Source: JAIVJN01 sp036732565
GTDB lineage: Bacteria > Acidobacteriota > Vicinamibacteria > Vicinamibacterales > UBA2999
Direction of reading: 5' to 3'
NCBI GenBank assembly: GCA_036732565.1
Contig: DAINCF010000332.1
Location: forward strand, 1 to 7,985
Length of the DNA stretch: 7,985 nucleotides
The position numbers and the translations under genes are program-made. The notes under the pieces were generated by a model. It was not told the origin of the DNA. It saw only the letters and a program-made list of their open reading frames with translations, and did not search any database. Of this stretch, positions 1 through 7,505 are shown piece by piece. The number at the start of each line of letters is the position of its first letter. Position 1 is the first letter of the stretch.

Positions 1-1
1 C

Positions 2-2746
2 GGCGGAGGGCTCGCGCTCGCCGGCGGCGCAGCGGACTTCGGCGGCGGCTCACCGAATCTCGTGTCGACCGAAGCCATCCGAGAGTTCCGCGTGATCACC
101 TCCAACGCGGACGCCACGTTCGGCCGCAGTTCCGGCGCCCAAGTGAATGTCGTCACGCGATCGGGCACGAATGGCTTCGACGGATCGACCTACTACTACG
201 GACGCCACAACACATTCGACGCGCGCGACTTCTTCAACTTCGGCCCCTTCTTCGACGACCGTGGACGCGCCGTCACGCCGCCGTTCGAGCAGCACCTATA
301 TGGCGTGACGCTCGGCGGGCCGCTCCAACGCGATCGCCATTTCTTTTTCGGCAGCTTCGAGGGCTTCCGGCAGAAGCTGGAGCAAACCGCGTCGGCAACT
401 GTCCCGAATGCCGCATTGATCGGTCTGATCCCAGGCGATCTCCGCCGCGTCTATGAGACGTTCTACATCGGTCAGGGCATCGTGACGCCCGCGGGCAATC
501 CGGCCGGACGCTTCAGCGCGCTACCGGCGGCGACGCGCACGGCAGCCATCGCGGCAGGCTTTCCCGCGGCGCCCTTCGACAGCGATCTCGGCAACGACGA
601 GGCCGGCACCGTGCTGCTGAGCACGACGAACACCCGCAACGTGACGCAGGATGGCGGCCTCTTCCGCACCGATCATCGGCTGTCCAATCGTCTGACGGCG
701 TCGGTACGCTACGCGCTGTCGAACCCCGACCTCGAGTCGAATACGCAAGCGGTGACGGGCAGCGCGACCGAGACGATCCGGCGCTGGCGATCCGGATCGG
801 CGCAAGCGTTGTGGACGCTCTCTCCACGGCAGCTGCTCGAGGTTCGCGGTGGCCTCCTTCAGAGCCGCCGCCGCGATCGACCAACCAGCGACGTCGACCC
901 GCAGCTCCTGGCCATGGGCGTGACGTCGGAGTACGGCTTGCGCGCTCGCGTCAACGGCACGTCATTGAGCATGCTCGAAGTGCCGCCCGGCCTTGGCTTC
1001 GTCGACAACCAGACGGTGCCACAGTTCTCCGTGTCGCATACCTGGACGCGCGGGAACCTCATCCTGCGATCGGGTGTCGACCTCAGGCACACGGACGTCG
1101 ACGTCACCGTGGTCAGCAACGTGGCGTTCTACAACTTCAACGGTTTCATCGGGCCGACCGGGATCCTCGGCACGACGTTCGGCCAACCCCAGGCGGTCGC
1201 CGGCGAAACCGTGGCCACGCTGTACGGCGTGCCCGAAGGACCGCCGACGCCAGACCGGCATTGGCAGTCGACCGAGCACGAGTACTTCGCGCAGGCGGAC
1301 TACGCGTGGCGACGCAACCTCACGGTGAACGTCGGCCTGCGCTACAGCAACTACGGCGTCTACGCGGAGCGCGACGGGGTCGCCGCCAATCTGTACGCCG
1401 TGGATGCCAGCGGCAACATCGTGCCGAACATCTCGCCGTTCACGTTTGGCCTGACGGCGAATGTGATGGCGCCGGCAACGGAGGATCGCCCGCTCTATGC
1501 CCCGGACAACAACAACTTCCAACCGCGTCTCGGTCTGGCGTGGACGCTTGGAGAGACCTCGAGGACGGTCGTGCGGGCCGCCTATGGCGGATACGCTGAC
1601 CGACCGTTTCAGGGCTTGTGGGACTTCGGCGTGCTCAACCCGCCGTTCGCGACATCGCTGAGCGTCTTCAATCTCCCGTTTCAACTCACGAACCTGCCCA
1701 TCGCCAATACGCCGACGCAGACACGTCTCATCGATCCGGCGCTGCGCAGCCCGTACACGCATCGCTTCAACGCCACCATCGAACAGCAGGTCGGCCGCGC
1801 GACGAGCGTGAGCGCCGCATACGTCGGCGCGCGCAGCGACGGACTGTATCGATTCTTCGAGCCGAACGCACAGGCTGAAGTGTCGCAGGAACGGCGCCCC
1901 GATCCGCGCTTCGCTCGCGCCCGCTTTCTCACCAACGCGTCTTCGTCCTCGTACGACGCGCTGCAGGTGGTGGCACGGCGACGTGTCCACGCCGGTCTCG
2001 ACGCCACCGCCGTCTACACCCTGGCACGGGCGCTGGACGATTACTCGTACGACGCCGGCTCCACGACGGCCCAGATGCCGTCGGTGATCAACCTTGGTGC
2101 ATCAGCGGCCGCGGGATTCCAGGGCGGGCTCCCGGGCCAGTGGGTGGCGCGGCCGGTCGACGTCGACTGGGGTCCGGCGGATTTCGACGTGCGCCACAGC
2201 CTGGTGGTCAGTCATCTCCTCGACCTTCCGTTTCGTTCCGGCCGGCGCTGGGTGAACGGCCTGGTGTCGCGGTGGTCGATCGCGGGAATCTTCGTGGCGC
2301 GGAGCGGCGAGCCGTTCAGCCTTCGCCTCGGTCCCGATATCAACGATGACGGCAATGCGTTCTCGGATCGACCGGCCTTGCGGCGCGGCCCAGTGGACGA
2401 CCTCTATGCGCAGGGCGGCGATCGCACCCAGTACCTCGTGCCGAAAGCTGACGCCGATCTCGTGCTCGGCATTCCCGATCCCGTCACGGATCCCTTCGCG
2501 ATGATGGCTCGGAACGCCCTGCGCTCGCCGTGGATGCGCACCTACGATGCGTCCGTGCGCAAACGTGTATCGATTGGCTCCGGTCGTGAGCTGAGCCTCG
2601 AATTGAACGCGTTCAACCTCTTCAACTGGGCGAATTTCGCGGCGCCCGTCGAGATTCTGAGCGACGCCAACTTCGGTCGCGTGCAGCGGACGCGCGCAGG
2701 TGCGAATCCCAGGCAGATTCAGTTCGGCGCCAAGCTCGTCTTTTGA
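2..2746 (+). CDS. TonB-dependent receptor, Oar-like (5'-truncated by window edge)
   Basis: This is an outer-membrane beta-barrel receptor that would take up a ligand using TonB/ExbBD energy; the ligand is unknown. The frame is open from base 2, so 914 residues are visible and the true start is upstream. The in-frame GTG at 62 is not the start, because homologous plug sequence continues in front of it. A glycine-rich stretch (residues 1-17) leads into the plug end, with EAIREFRV (about residues 24-31) and GRSSGAQVNVVTRSGTN (41-57), typical of the large acidobacterial/Oar class. The first barrel strands carry LGGPLQRDRHFFFGSFEGFRQ-type sequence (FFFGSFEGFRQ at 114-124). The barrel ends with FNLFNWANF (871-879) and closes on IQFGAKLVF, a C-terminal strand with terminal Phe as expected for BAM-dependent insertion. 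The signal peptide, the expected carboxypeptidase-regulatory-like domain and the TonB box would be upstream. No frameshift or internal stop is seen. Class assignment is firm; substrate is not inferable. Confidence 0.95.
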   Translation, partial: GGGLALAGGAADFGGGSPNLVSTEAIREFRVITSNADATFGRSSGAQVNVVTRSGTNGFDGSTYYYGRHNTFDARDFFNFGPFFDDRGRAVTPPFEQHLYGVTLGGPLQRDRHFFFGSFEGFRQKLEQTASATVPNAALIGLIPGDLRRVYETFYIGQGIVTPAGNPAGRFSALPAATRTAAIAAGFPAAPFDSDLGNDEAGTVLLSTTNTRNVTQDGGLFRTDHRLSNRLTASVRYALSNPDLESNTQAVTGSATETIRRWRSGSAQALWTLSPRQLLEVRGGLLQSRRRDRPTSDVDPQLLAMGVTSEYGLRARVNGTSLSMLEVPPGLGFVDNQTVPQFSVSHTWTRGNLILRSGVDLRHTDVDVTVVSNVAFYNFNGFIGPTGILGTTFGQPQAVAGETVATLYGVPEGPPTPDRHWQSTEHEYFAQADYAWRRNLTVNVGLRYSNYGVYAERDGVAANLYAVDASGNIVPNISPFTFGLTANVMAPATEDRPLYAPDNNNFQPRLGLAWTLGETSRTVVRAAYGGYADRPFQGLWDFGVLNPPFATSLSVFNLPFQLTNLPIANTPTQTRLIDPALRSPYTHRFNATIEQQVGRATSVSAAYVGARSDGLYRFFEPNAQAEVSQERRPDPRFARARFLTNASSSSYDALQVVARRRVHAGLDATAVYTLARALDDYSYDAGSTTAQMPSVINLGASAAAGFQGGLPGQWVARPVDVDWGPADFDVRHSLVVSHLLDLPFRSGRRWVNGLVSRWSIAGIFVARSGEPFSLRLGPDINDDGNAFSDRPALRRGPVDDLYAQGGDRTQYLVPKADADLVLGIPDPVTDPFAMMARNALRSPWMRTYDASVRKRVSIGSGRELSLELNAFNLFNWANFAAPVEILSDANFGRVQRTRAGANPRQIQFGAKLVF

Positions 2747-2749
2747 GTT

Positions 2750-2777
2750 GGCAGGCCTGAAGGCCTGCGCTACGTAC
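2750..2777 (-). repeat. REP-like element, copy 1 (inverted)
   Basis: This 28-bp element starts 3 nt after the receptor stop codon. It has 8-bp perfect arms GCAGGCCT (2751-2758) and AGGCCTGC (2761-2768) around a 2-nt tip (GA). On the minus strand GTAG (2770-2773 as CTAC) sits one base from the stem foot, followed outward by GTAC. It matches the reverse complement of 2846-2873 at 27 of 28 positions. GTAG next to a short hairpin is the hallmark of REP elements mobilised by RAYT enzymes. In the transcript the hairpin could protect or end the receptor mRNA, but there is no T-tract, so it is not a classical terminator. Confidence 0.85.
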
Positions 2778-2799
2778 GATCTTGCAATCGACTGTAGTT

Positions 2800-2851
2800 G
2801 TCGACACCTCGCACACCACGGCACGTCGTCGACACTCGCACCACGGTACGT
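2800..2851 (+). repeat. Degenerate tandem direct repeat between REP copies 1 and 2
   Basis: Two adjacent units both begin GTCGACAC: 2800-2826 (27 nt) and 2828-2851 (24 nt). They align over their whole length with 3 nt of gaps and one substitution (C to T in GGCACGT versus GGTACGT). The second unit runs into the GTACGTAG head of REP copy 2, so repeat and REP share bases. No coding potential or convincing promoter is visible in this spacer. Confidence 0.65.
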
Positions 2852-2873
2852 AGCGCAGGCCTTTAGGCCTGCC
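2846..2873 (+). repeat. REP-like element, copy 2 (direct)
   Basis: GTAC, then GTAG (2850-2853), one C, then arms GCAGGCCT (2855-2862) and AGGCCTGC (2865-2872) around a TT tip. It forms an inverted, GTAG-facing-GTAG pair with the element at 2750-2777, separated by 68 bp, resembling a BIME. It ends directly beside the ribosome-binding site of the following permease gene. Its tip and right arm also supply an in-frame TAG (2864-2866) that prevents the permease frame from starting further upstream. Confidence 0.85.
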
Positions 2874-2878
2874 GAGGA
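2874..2878 (+). promoter_or_regulatory. Ribosome-binding site of first permease
   Basis: GAGGA lies 9 nt before the ATG at 2888 and starts 1 nt after the stem of REP copy 2 (stem ends at 2872). The site supports the chosen start. Its position against a stable hairpin could influence ribosome access. Confidence 0.6.
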
Positions 2879-2887
2879 TCACGGACC

Positions 2888-4309
2888 ATGACCTGGACAA
2901 TTGCACGGCGCGAGATTGTGGACGTGATCAGGGACGGTCGCTTCCAGTGGGCGACCGCGATTGTCGGAGCGCTGCTCCTCGTGTCCCTGCTGGCAGGCTG
3001 GAAGTTCCAGCGCGATATCTCCTCGGATCACGCCAGCGCCGGACGCCTCGCGCGGACGCAATGGCTGTCGCAGGCGCCAAAGGATCCGCATTCGGCCGCG
3101 CACTACGGCTCGTACGCATTCAAGCCCCGCGAACCGCTGACCCTGTTCGACTCGGGCGTCAACCCCTACACCGGCGTGGCCGCCTGGCTGGAGGCGCACA
3201 AACAGAACGAGTTCCAGTTTCGGCCGGCGCAAGATCAGAGCTCGATCGCGCGGTTCGGAGAGCTGACGGCGGCAACGACGCTGCAGATGTTGGTGCCGCT
3301 GCTGACCATGCTGCTGGCGTTCGCGCGGCTCTCCGGCGAGCGAGAGGACGGCACGCTACGACAGATCATCGCCGCCGGTGTGCCACGACGGGTGATCGCC
3401 GCGGGCAAGGTGGTTGGCGTTGGCATGGCGCTCGGCATGGTCCTCGTACCGGCCGCGATCGGGGGCGCCGTAGCGATTCTGCTGGCGTCGACGGGAACGG
3501 GACTCCAGGCGACTCTCGGACGCATGGGGTTGCTGGCGGGTGTCTACAGCGTGTATTTCGCGATCGTGCTGACTGTGGCGCTGGCGGCGTCGGCCGTGGC
3601 TCGCAGCTCGAGCCAGGCGCTGGCGGTGCTGATTGCGTTCTGGATCGTCAACGCCGTGATCGCTCCGCGCGTCGCCTCAGACGTCGCGCGCCGGCTGCAT
3701 CCCACGCCCACCGCGTTCGAGTTCGCCGAAGCGGTCGAGCGAGACACTTACGATGGCTTGCGCGTGCACGAGTACAACCTGCGGCGCGCTCGCGACCTGC
3801 GACAGCGGCTGCTTCAGCAGCACGGGGTCAGCCGGGTCGAGGATCTCCCGGTCAACTTCCGCGGCATCGACTATCTGGAGCGTGAGGCACATTCGAATCA
3901 GGTCTGGGACGAGCACTACGCCACGTTGTGGCGGTTGTTCGAGGCGCAGGTCCACACCCATCAGATCGTCGGATTCGCGGCGCCGCTGCTGGCGGTTCGG
4001 TCGTTGTCGACGGGCCTCGCCGGATCGGACTTCTCCCACCATCAGCATTTCGCCACCGCGGCGGAACGCTATCGGCGAAGGCTCGTGGACATGATGAACG
4101 GTGACATCGCCCACAGCTCCTCGTCTGCGCAGCTCGGGCACACCGCCGGCGCCGAGCTGTGGAGCCGGTTGCCAGCCTTCGATTATCGGGCGCCGGAGGT
4201 GATGTGGGCCATTCGACGCGTCGGCTGGAGTCTGACGGCGCTCCTCGCCTGGCTCGCCGTCGGCATGGTCGCGCTCCTGGTCGCCATTAGGCTCATGCCC
4301 ATCGAGTAA
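2888..4309 (+). CDS. ABC transporter permease subunit, DUF3526 family (first of pair)
   Basis: This 473-residue inner-membrane protein is an ABC-2/NosY-type permease. The family partners with an ABC ATPase; its substrate is generally not defined. Hydrophobic segments are visible at about residues 22-38, 131-148, 174-200, 212-238, 242-263 and 446-468. A large extracytoplasmic loop (about 39-125) carries the family-typical HSAAHYGSYAFKP (68-80) and WLEAHKQNEFQFRPAQD (100-116). A second loop (about 265-440) carries DFSHHQHF (381-388) followed by AERYRRRLVDMMN. The short cytoplasmic motif SGEREDGTLRQ (149-159) follows TM2, as in ABC-2 permeases. ATG at 2888 has a GAGGA site 9 nt upstream; the nearest upstream in-frame stop (2864-2866) leaves no other ATG or GTG start. 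The next permease begins 3 nt after this stop, so the two subunits probably form a heterodimer. Family assignment is strong; the transported molecule is unknown and no ATPase gene is adjacent. Confidence 0.9.
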   Translation: MTWTIARREIVDVIRDGRFQWATAIVGALLLVSLLAGWKFQRDISSDHASAGRLARTQWLSQAPKDPHSAAHYGSYAFKPREPLTLFDSGVNPYTGVAAWLEAHKQNEFQFRPAQDQSSIARFGELTAATTLQMLVPLLTMLLAFARLSGEREDGTLRQIIAAGVPRRVIAAGKVVGVGMALGMVLVPAAIGGAVAILLASTGTGLQATLGRMGLLAGVYSVYFAIVLTVALAASAVARSSSQALAVLIAFWIVNAVIAPRVASDVARRLHPTPTAFEFAEAVERDTYDGLRVHEYNLRRARDLRQRLLQQHGVSRVEDLPVNFRGIDYLEREAHSNQVWDEHYATLWRLFEAQVHTHQIVGFAAPLLAVRSLSTGLAGSDFSHHQHFATAAERYRRRLVDMMNGDIAHSSSSAQLGHTAGAELWSRLPAFDYRAPEVMWAIRRVGWSLTALLAWLAVGMVALLVAIRLMPIE

Positions 4310-4312
4310 CCG

Positions 4313-5821
4313 GTGCCCTCTCCTCTGTTCCTGATCGTCAAGCATGACCTGCGCCTATTGTGGCGCGGCCGTACGTGTCTGGTGAGCCTCCTGTTGCTCG
4401 GCATCGTCATCGCCTTCGGGGCGGCGAACGGCGCGGCATGGGTCCGACAACAGCAGGCCACGATTGCAGCGATCGAGCATCGGGATGCCGAAGCATTTGC
4501 GGAAGCGAAGGCCGAGCTCGCCGATCTGGCAAGACGAGGCAACCCGCGACCCGCGTTGAATCTCGCCGGTATGGCCTGGTATCTGCTGCAGCCCGGTGCG
4601 GTCGACGCCCCCGCGCCCGCGCCGCACCTCGACCCGCGCAGGGCCGAAGCCGCCGGCAGCGAATGGGTCGGCGCTCGATATGCCGTGCTCCCGCCGGCGC
4701 CGCTCGCGATCTTGGCGATCGGCCAGAGCGATCTGCATCCGTACTACAGTCGCGTGACCATTCGCACCCAACCGATCCTGATCAACAGCGACGAGATCGA
4801 GAACCCGGCCAACCTCGTGAACGGGCGTTTCGATCTCGCGTTCGTGCTGACGTTCTGCTGGCCGTTGCTGGTGCTGCCGCTGACCTACAACCTCCTGTCC
4901 GAGGAGCGCGAGCGCGGCACGCTGGGCCTCGTCCTGGCGCAGCCGGTCTCGTTGCGGACCGTCCTGATGGCCAAAGTCATCGCCCGCGCGGGCCTCGTCT
5001 TCGTCGCGACGGCCGGCGCGTCGCTGGCGGCCACGACGATCGCCGGCCTGTCGGTCGACGCGTTGACGTTCGTCGATGCGCTGCTCTGGACTGTGCTGAT
5101 CTTCGTCAATGCCGGGCTGTGGTTTGGCGTGGCGGCGTGGGTCAACAGCGCGGGGTGGCGCTCCGGCGTGAACGCCGTCGTGATCACGGCCACCTGGCTT
5201 GCGTGGGCCGTGGTGATGCCGTCACTCATCGGCCTCGCCGCCTCCCTTGCGGCGCCGGTGCCATCGCGGACCCAGCTCATCAATGAAGTACGCGAAGCTG
5301 GCAATCTCGCGGCGCCCACGCTGGCGCAATTGATGGCCACTTATCAGGAAGAGCATCCGGACGTCGCGCCCGCACAGACGTCGGCGGATGCGGTGGCAAT
5401 GCGCGGTCTCGCGCTGCAAGACGAAACCGATCGCCGGATCGCCCCGGTGCTGTCGACCCATCGCGACGCGCGCGCGCGGCAGCACACCCTGGCCGCTGGG
5501 TTGCGCATCCTCTCTCCCGCGATTCTCCTCCACGATGCCATGACCGAGCTCGCGGGCACGTCGACCACCCGGTATCGGCGTTTCGCCGACCAACTGGACC
5601 GATTCCATCGGGAGTGGCGTGACTACTTCTATCCGCTCGCTCGACGACACGTCTCGCTGACAGCCGAGGACTACGAGCGGGCGCCGCAGTTCACCTTCCG
5701 CGACGAAGCGCCGGCGGCGGTCCGTGGACGTGTAGTCCTGTCGCTGTTCGCGATCGCCGCGATCGCCGCAGGCATGTTTGCGCTCGGGCTGCACGCGCTG
5801 AAACGCTCGAGCGCGCTGTAA
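4313..5821 (+). CDS. ABC transporter permease subunit, DUF3526 family (second of pair)
   Basis: This 502-residue membrane protein has the same plan as its upstream neighbour. Hydrophobic segments lie at about residues 21-38, 175-195, 221-246, 250-276, 285-312 and 471-494. The first extracytoplasmic loop (about 40-172) includes LLPPAPLAILAIGQSDLHPYY-like sequence (125-145) and DEIENPANLVNGRFDLAFVL (160-179), typical of DUF3526 proteins. The cytoplasmic SEERERGTLGLVLAQP motif (196-211) corresponds to SGEREDGTLRQ in the partner. The second loop spans about 313-470. Translation starts at GTG 4313, 3 nt after the previous TAA. Only a weak GAG lies in front, inside the previous gene's end, which fits translational coupling. 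Overall similarity between the two is low outside the shared topology and motif, so they look like old paralogues acting as a pair. Function beyond ABC-type membrane subunit is not inferable. Confidence 0.9.
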   Translation: MPSPLFLIVKHDLRLLWRGRTCLVSLLLLGIVIAFGAANGAAWVRQQQATIAAIEHRDAEAFAEAKAELADLARRGNPRPALNLAGMAWYLLQPGAVDAPAPAPHLDPRRAEAAGSEWVGARYAVLPPAPLAILAIGQSDLHPYYSRVTIRTQPILINSDEIENPANLVNGRFDLAFVLTFCWPLLVLPLTYNLLSEERERGTLGLVLAQPVSLRTVLMAKVIARAGLVFVATAGASLAATTIAGLSVDALTFVDALLWTVLIFVNAGLWFGVAAWVNSAGWRSGVNAVVITATWLAWAVVMPSLIGLAASLAAPVPSRTQLINEVREAGNLAAPTLAQLMATYQEEHPDVAPAQTSADAVAMRGLALQDETDRRIAPVLSTHRDARARQHTLAAGLRILSPAILLHDAMTELAGTSTTRYRRFADQLDRFHREWRDYFYPLARRHVSLTAEDYERAPQFTFRDEAPAAVRGRVVLSLFAIAAIAAGMFALGLHALKRSSAL

Positions 5822-5840
5822 GAGACCCTCTTGTGGCGAG

Positions 5841-5857
5841 CACCGCTTTTCGCGGTG
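5841..5857 (+). other. Small hairpin between permease and antiporter genes
   Basis: CACCGC (5841-5846) and GCGGTG (5852-5857) form a 6-bp perfect stem around TTTTC, 19 nt after the permease stop. There is no T-tract after the stem, so it would be at best a weak terminator or processing site. It could be chance in GC-rich DNA. Confidence 0.25.
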
Positions 5858-5887
5858 GCCGAGGGCATCCTGTAATCTCTCGGGAAC

Positions 5888-7420
5888 GTGCATGCGTTCG
5901 AATCGCTGATTCTGCTGCTCCTGGCGGCGGTCGTGCTGGCGGCGGCCGCTCGTCGCGTTGGCGCGCCGTATCCGGCGTTTCTCGCGCTGGGCGGCGCCGT
6001 CTTGGCATTCGTGCCCGGAGCGCCGATGTTCGTGCTGGAGCCCAATCTGGCCCTGGCGTTGTTCGTCGCGCCCGTGCTGCTCGACGCCGCGTTCGATTCG
6101 TCGCCCAGGGATCTCAGGGACAACTGGCCTTCGCTCACCGGACTCGTGGTCGTCGCCGTTGTCCTGACGACGATCGCCGTCGCCTGGGTGACTCACACGC
6201 TCGTACCCGCGATGCCGTGGGCCGCGGCCATCACCCTCGGCGCGGTGGTCGCGCCACCTGACGCCGCCGCGGCCACCGCCGTGCTCCGACAGGTGAACCC
6301 GCCGCACCGCATCATGACGATTCTCGAGGGCGAGAGTTTGCTCAATGATGCGACGGCGCTGTTGATCTATCGCCTCTCCGTCGGCGCCACGCTCGCCGCG
6401 AGCTTCTCCATCGCCGACGTCGCGCCGACGTTCCTCCTCGGCGTCATCGGCAGCATCATCGTCGGGCCAGCGCTGGCGATCGGGTTCACGCGCGTCATGG
6501 AGCGCGTCGAAGACGTGCCCAGCGCGACCATCCTGCAGTTCATCGGCACGTTCGGCGTGTGGATTCTCGCCGAAACCATCGGCCTCTCAGGCGTGCTCAC
6601 GGTGGTGTGCTTCGCCATCACGGCGGCCCGTTACGCGCCCGCGATGACGCCGGCGCGTATCCGCGTGCCCTCCTACGCCGTGTGGGAAACGGCGGTGTTC
6701 GTGCTGAACGTGCTGGCGTTCGTGTTCATCGGCCTGCAGATTCGACCGATTCTCGAGAGCCTCGAGCCAGCGGTCCGGACACGGTACGGCCTGGTGGCGC
6801 TCGCCGTGCTGATCACAGTGATGGTCATCCGCATCGTCTGGGTGATGAGCTACAACGCCGTCATCAGGTGGCGGGTCCGCCGATTCGGATTCCATCCGCC
6901 CCGGCCGATGCTGCCTCCCACGGTGCGGGGCGGCCTCATCATCTCGTGGTGCGGCATGCGCGGCGTGGTGTCGCTGGCTGCCGCAATGGCACTGCCACCC
7001 GAATTCCCCTATCGCGATCTGATCGTGCTGACCGCATTCAGCATCGTCGTCGGCACGCTCGTCGTGCAGGGTCTGACGCTGCGGCCGATGCTGCAGTGGC
7101 TCGACCTGCGCGATGACGATCCCGTCGGTCGCGAGGTCGATCGCGCGCGGGAGCGCGCGGTGGAGGCGGCCGTGCGCGCGTTGGACGGTGAATCGACGCA
7201 GACCGCCGACCTGCTGCGCCAGAAGTATGCGGCGCTCCTCAGACGCTCGGGACGATCGCCGGCGACCGCGACGCAAGACGACGACCTGCATCGACGCGCG
7301 CTCGCGGCAGCCCGACGCGCGGTCCTGGAGATGCGCGCCACCGACGAGATCGGGGACACCGCGTTCCATCGGCTCGAAGAAGAGCTCGATTTGATGGAGT
7401 TGAGCAGCGTGGCACGATAG
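5888..7420 (+). CDS. CPA1-type Na+(K+)/H+ antiporter
   Basis: This 510-residue inner-membrane protein exchanges cytoplasmic Na+ or K+ for protons (monovalent cation:proton antiporter-1 family, COG0025). About a dozen hydrophobic segments fill residues 5-400. The ion-site signatures are present: VAPPDAAAATAVL (121-133) with Asp125, and ILEGESLLNDATALL (145-159) with Asn153-Asp154. FVFIGLQIR (278-286) and SWCGMRGVVSLAAAMALP (353-370), with the conserved Arg358, are also typical. Residues about 405-510 form a charged, probably helical cytoplasmic tail likely to be regulatory. The start is GTG at 5888: an in-frame TAA at 5873-5875 bounds the frame, and this is the first ATG or GTG after it. The only purine-rich stretch (GGGAA, 5882-5886) is too close to be a good ribosome-binding site. 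The gene follows the permeases by 66 bp; read-through is possible but no functional link is evident. Cation preference cannot be decided from sequence. Confidence 0.93.
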   Translation: MHAFESLILLLLAAVVLAAAARRVGAPYPAFLALGGAVLAFVPGAPMFVLEPNLALALFVAPVLLDAAFDSSPRDLRDNWPSLTGLVVVAVVLTTIAVAWVTHTLVPAMPWAAAITLGAVVAPPDAAAATAVLRQVNPPHRIMTILEGESLLNDATALLIYRLSVGATLAASFSIADVAPTFLLGVIGSIIVGPALAIGFTRVMERVEDVPSATILQFIGTFGVWILAETIGLSGVLTVVCFAITAARYAPAMTPARIRVPSYAVWETAVFVLNVLAFVFIGLQIRPILESLEPAVRTRYGLVALAVLITVMVIRIVWVMSYNAVIRWRVRRFGFHPPRPMLPPTVRGGLIISWCGMRGVVSLAAAMALPPEFPYRDLIVLTAFSIVVGTLVVQGLTLRPMLQWLDLRDDDPVGREVDRARERAVEAAVRALDGESTQTADLLRQKYAALLRRSGRSPATATQDDDLHRRALAAARRAVLEMRATDEIGDTAFHRLEEELDLMELSSVAR

Positions 7421-7422
7421 CC

Positions 7423-7435
7423 GTCGCGTTGCGAC
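7423..7435 (+). other. Short hairpin after antiporter stop
   Basis: GTCGC (7423-7427) and GCGAC (7431-7435) form a 5-bp stem with a GTT loop 2 nt after the stop codon. No T-run follows. It may contribute to 3'-end formation together with the REP hairpins downstream, but could be chance. Confidence 0.2.
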
Positions 7436-7447
7436 ATTGCCGGTAGC

Positions 7448-7476
7448 GTACCGTAGCGCAGGCCTTTAGGCCTGCC
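7448..7476 (+). repeat. REP-like element, copy 3 (direct)
   Basis: It carries GTAG (7453-7456), one C, then arms GCAGGCCT (7458-7465) and AGGCCTGC (7468-7475) around TT, identical to copy 2 from GTAG through the final GCC. The outer head reads GTACC instead of GTAC, one extra base. A second GTAGCG occurs 10 bp upstream (7443-7448). It is the left half of an inverted pair with 7506-7538. It lies 27 nt after the antiporter gene. Confidence 0.83.
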
Positions 7477-7505
7477 AAACACCGTCGGTGCCCGGCTGGC
7501 GGTCA

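Noticed and set aside
962..1990. Long minus-strand open frame (342 codons) opposite the receptor gene
   Set aside because: It lies wholly inside the receptor coding region, is rich in Arg/Ala/Val as expected for the complement of GC-rich codons, and shows no recognisable domain. It is a shadow frame.
2751..2768. REP copy 1 hairpin as a Rho-independent terminator of the receptor gene
   Set aside because: The stem is strong but is followed by GCTACGTACG rather than a T-run, and the same hairpin recurs in both orientations as a repeat.
2700..2891. Small plus-strand open frame through the first REP pair (63 codons)
   Set aside because: It begins inside the receptor gene and reads through both palindromes and the permease start. 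Repeat-encoded peptide of this type (GLKACATY, YVAQAFRPA) is an artefact of the REP sequence.
2947..3885. Plus-strand alternative frame of 312 codons within the first permease
   Set aside because: Arg/Gly-rich translation without membrane segments, whereas the 2888-4309 frame has the DUF3526 motifs.
6248..6286. APPDAAAA in the antiporter instead of the textbook APTDP motif, considered as a damaged ion site
   Set aside because: The key Asp (residue 125) and the downstream Asn-Asp pair are intact, and PPD-type variants are, to my knowledge, common in bacterial CPA1 proteins.
5222..6307. Minus-strand open frame (361 codons) crossing the permease-antiporter junction
   Set aside because: Low-complexity Arg/Gly/Gln-rich translation, opposite two clearly recognisable genes, with no family signature.
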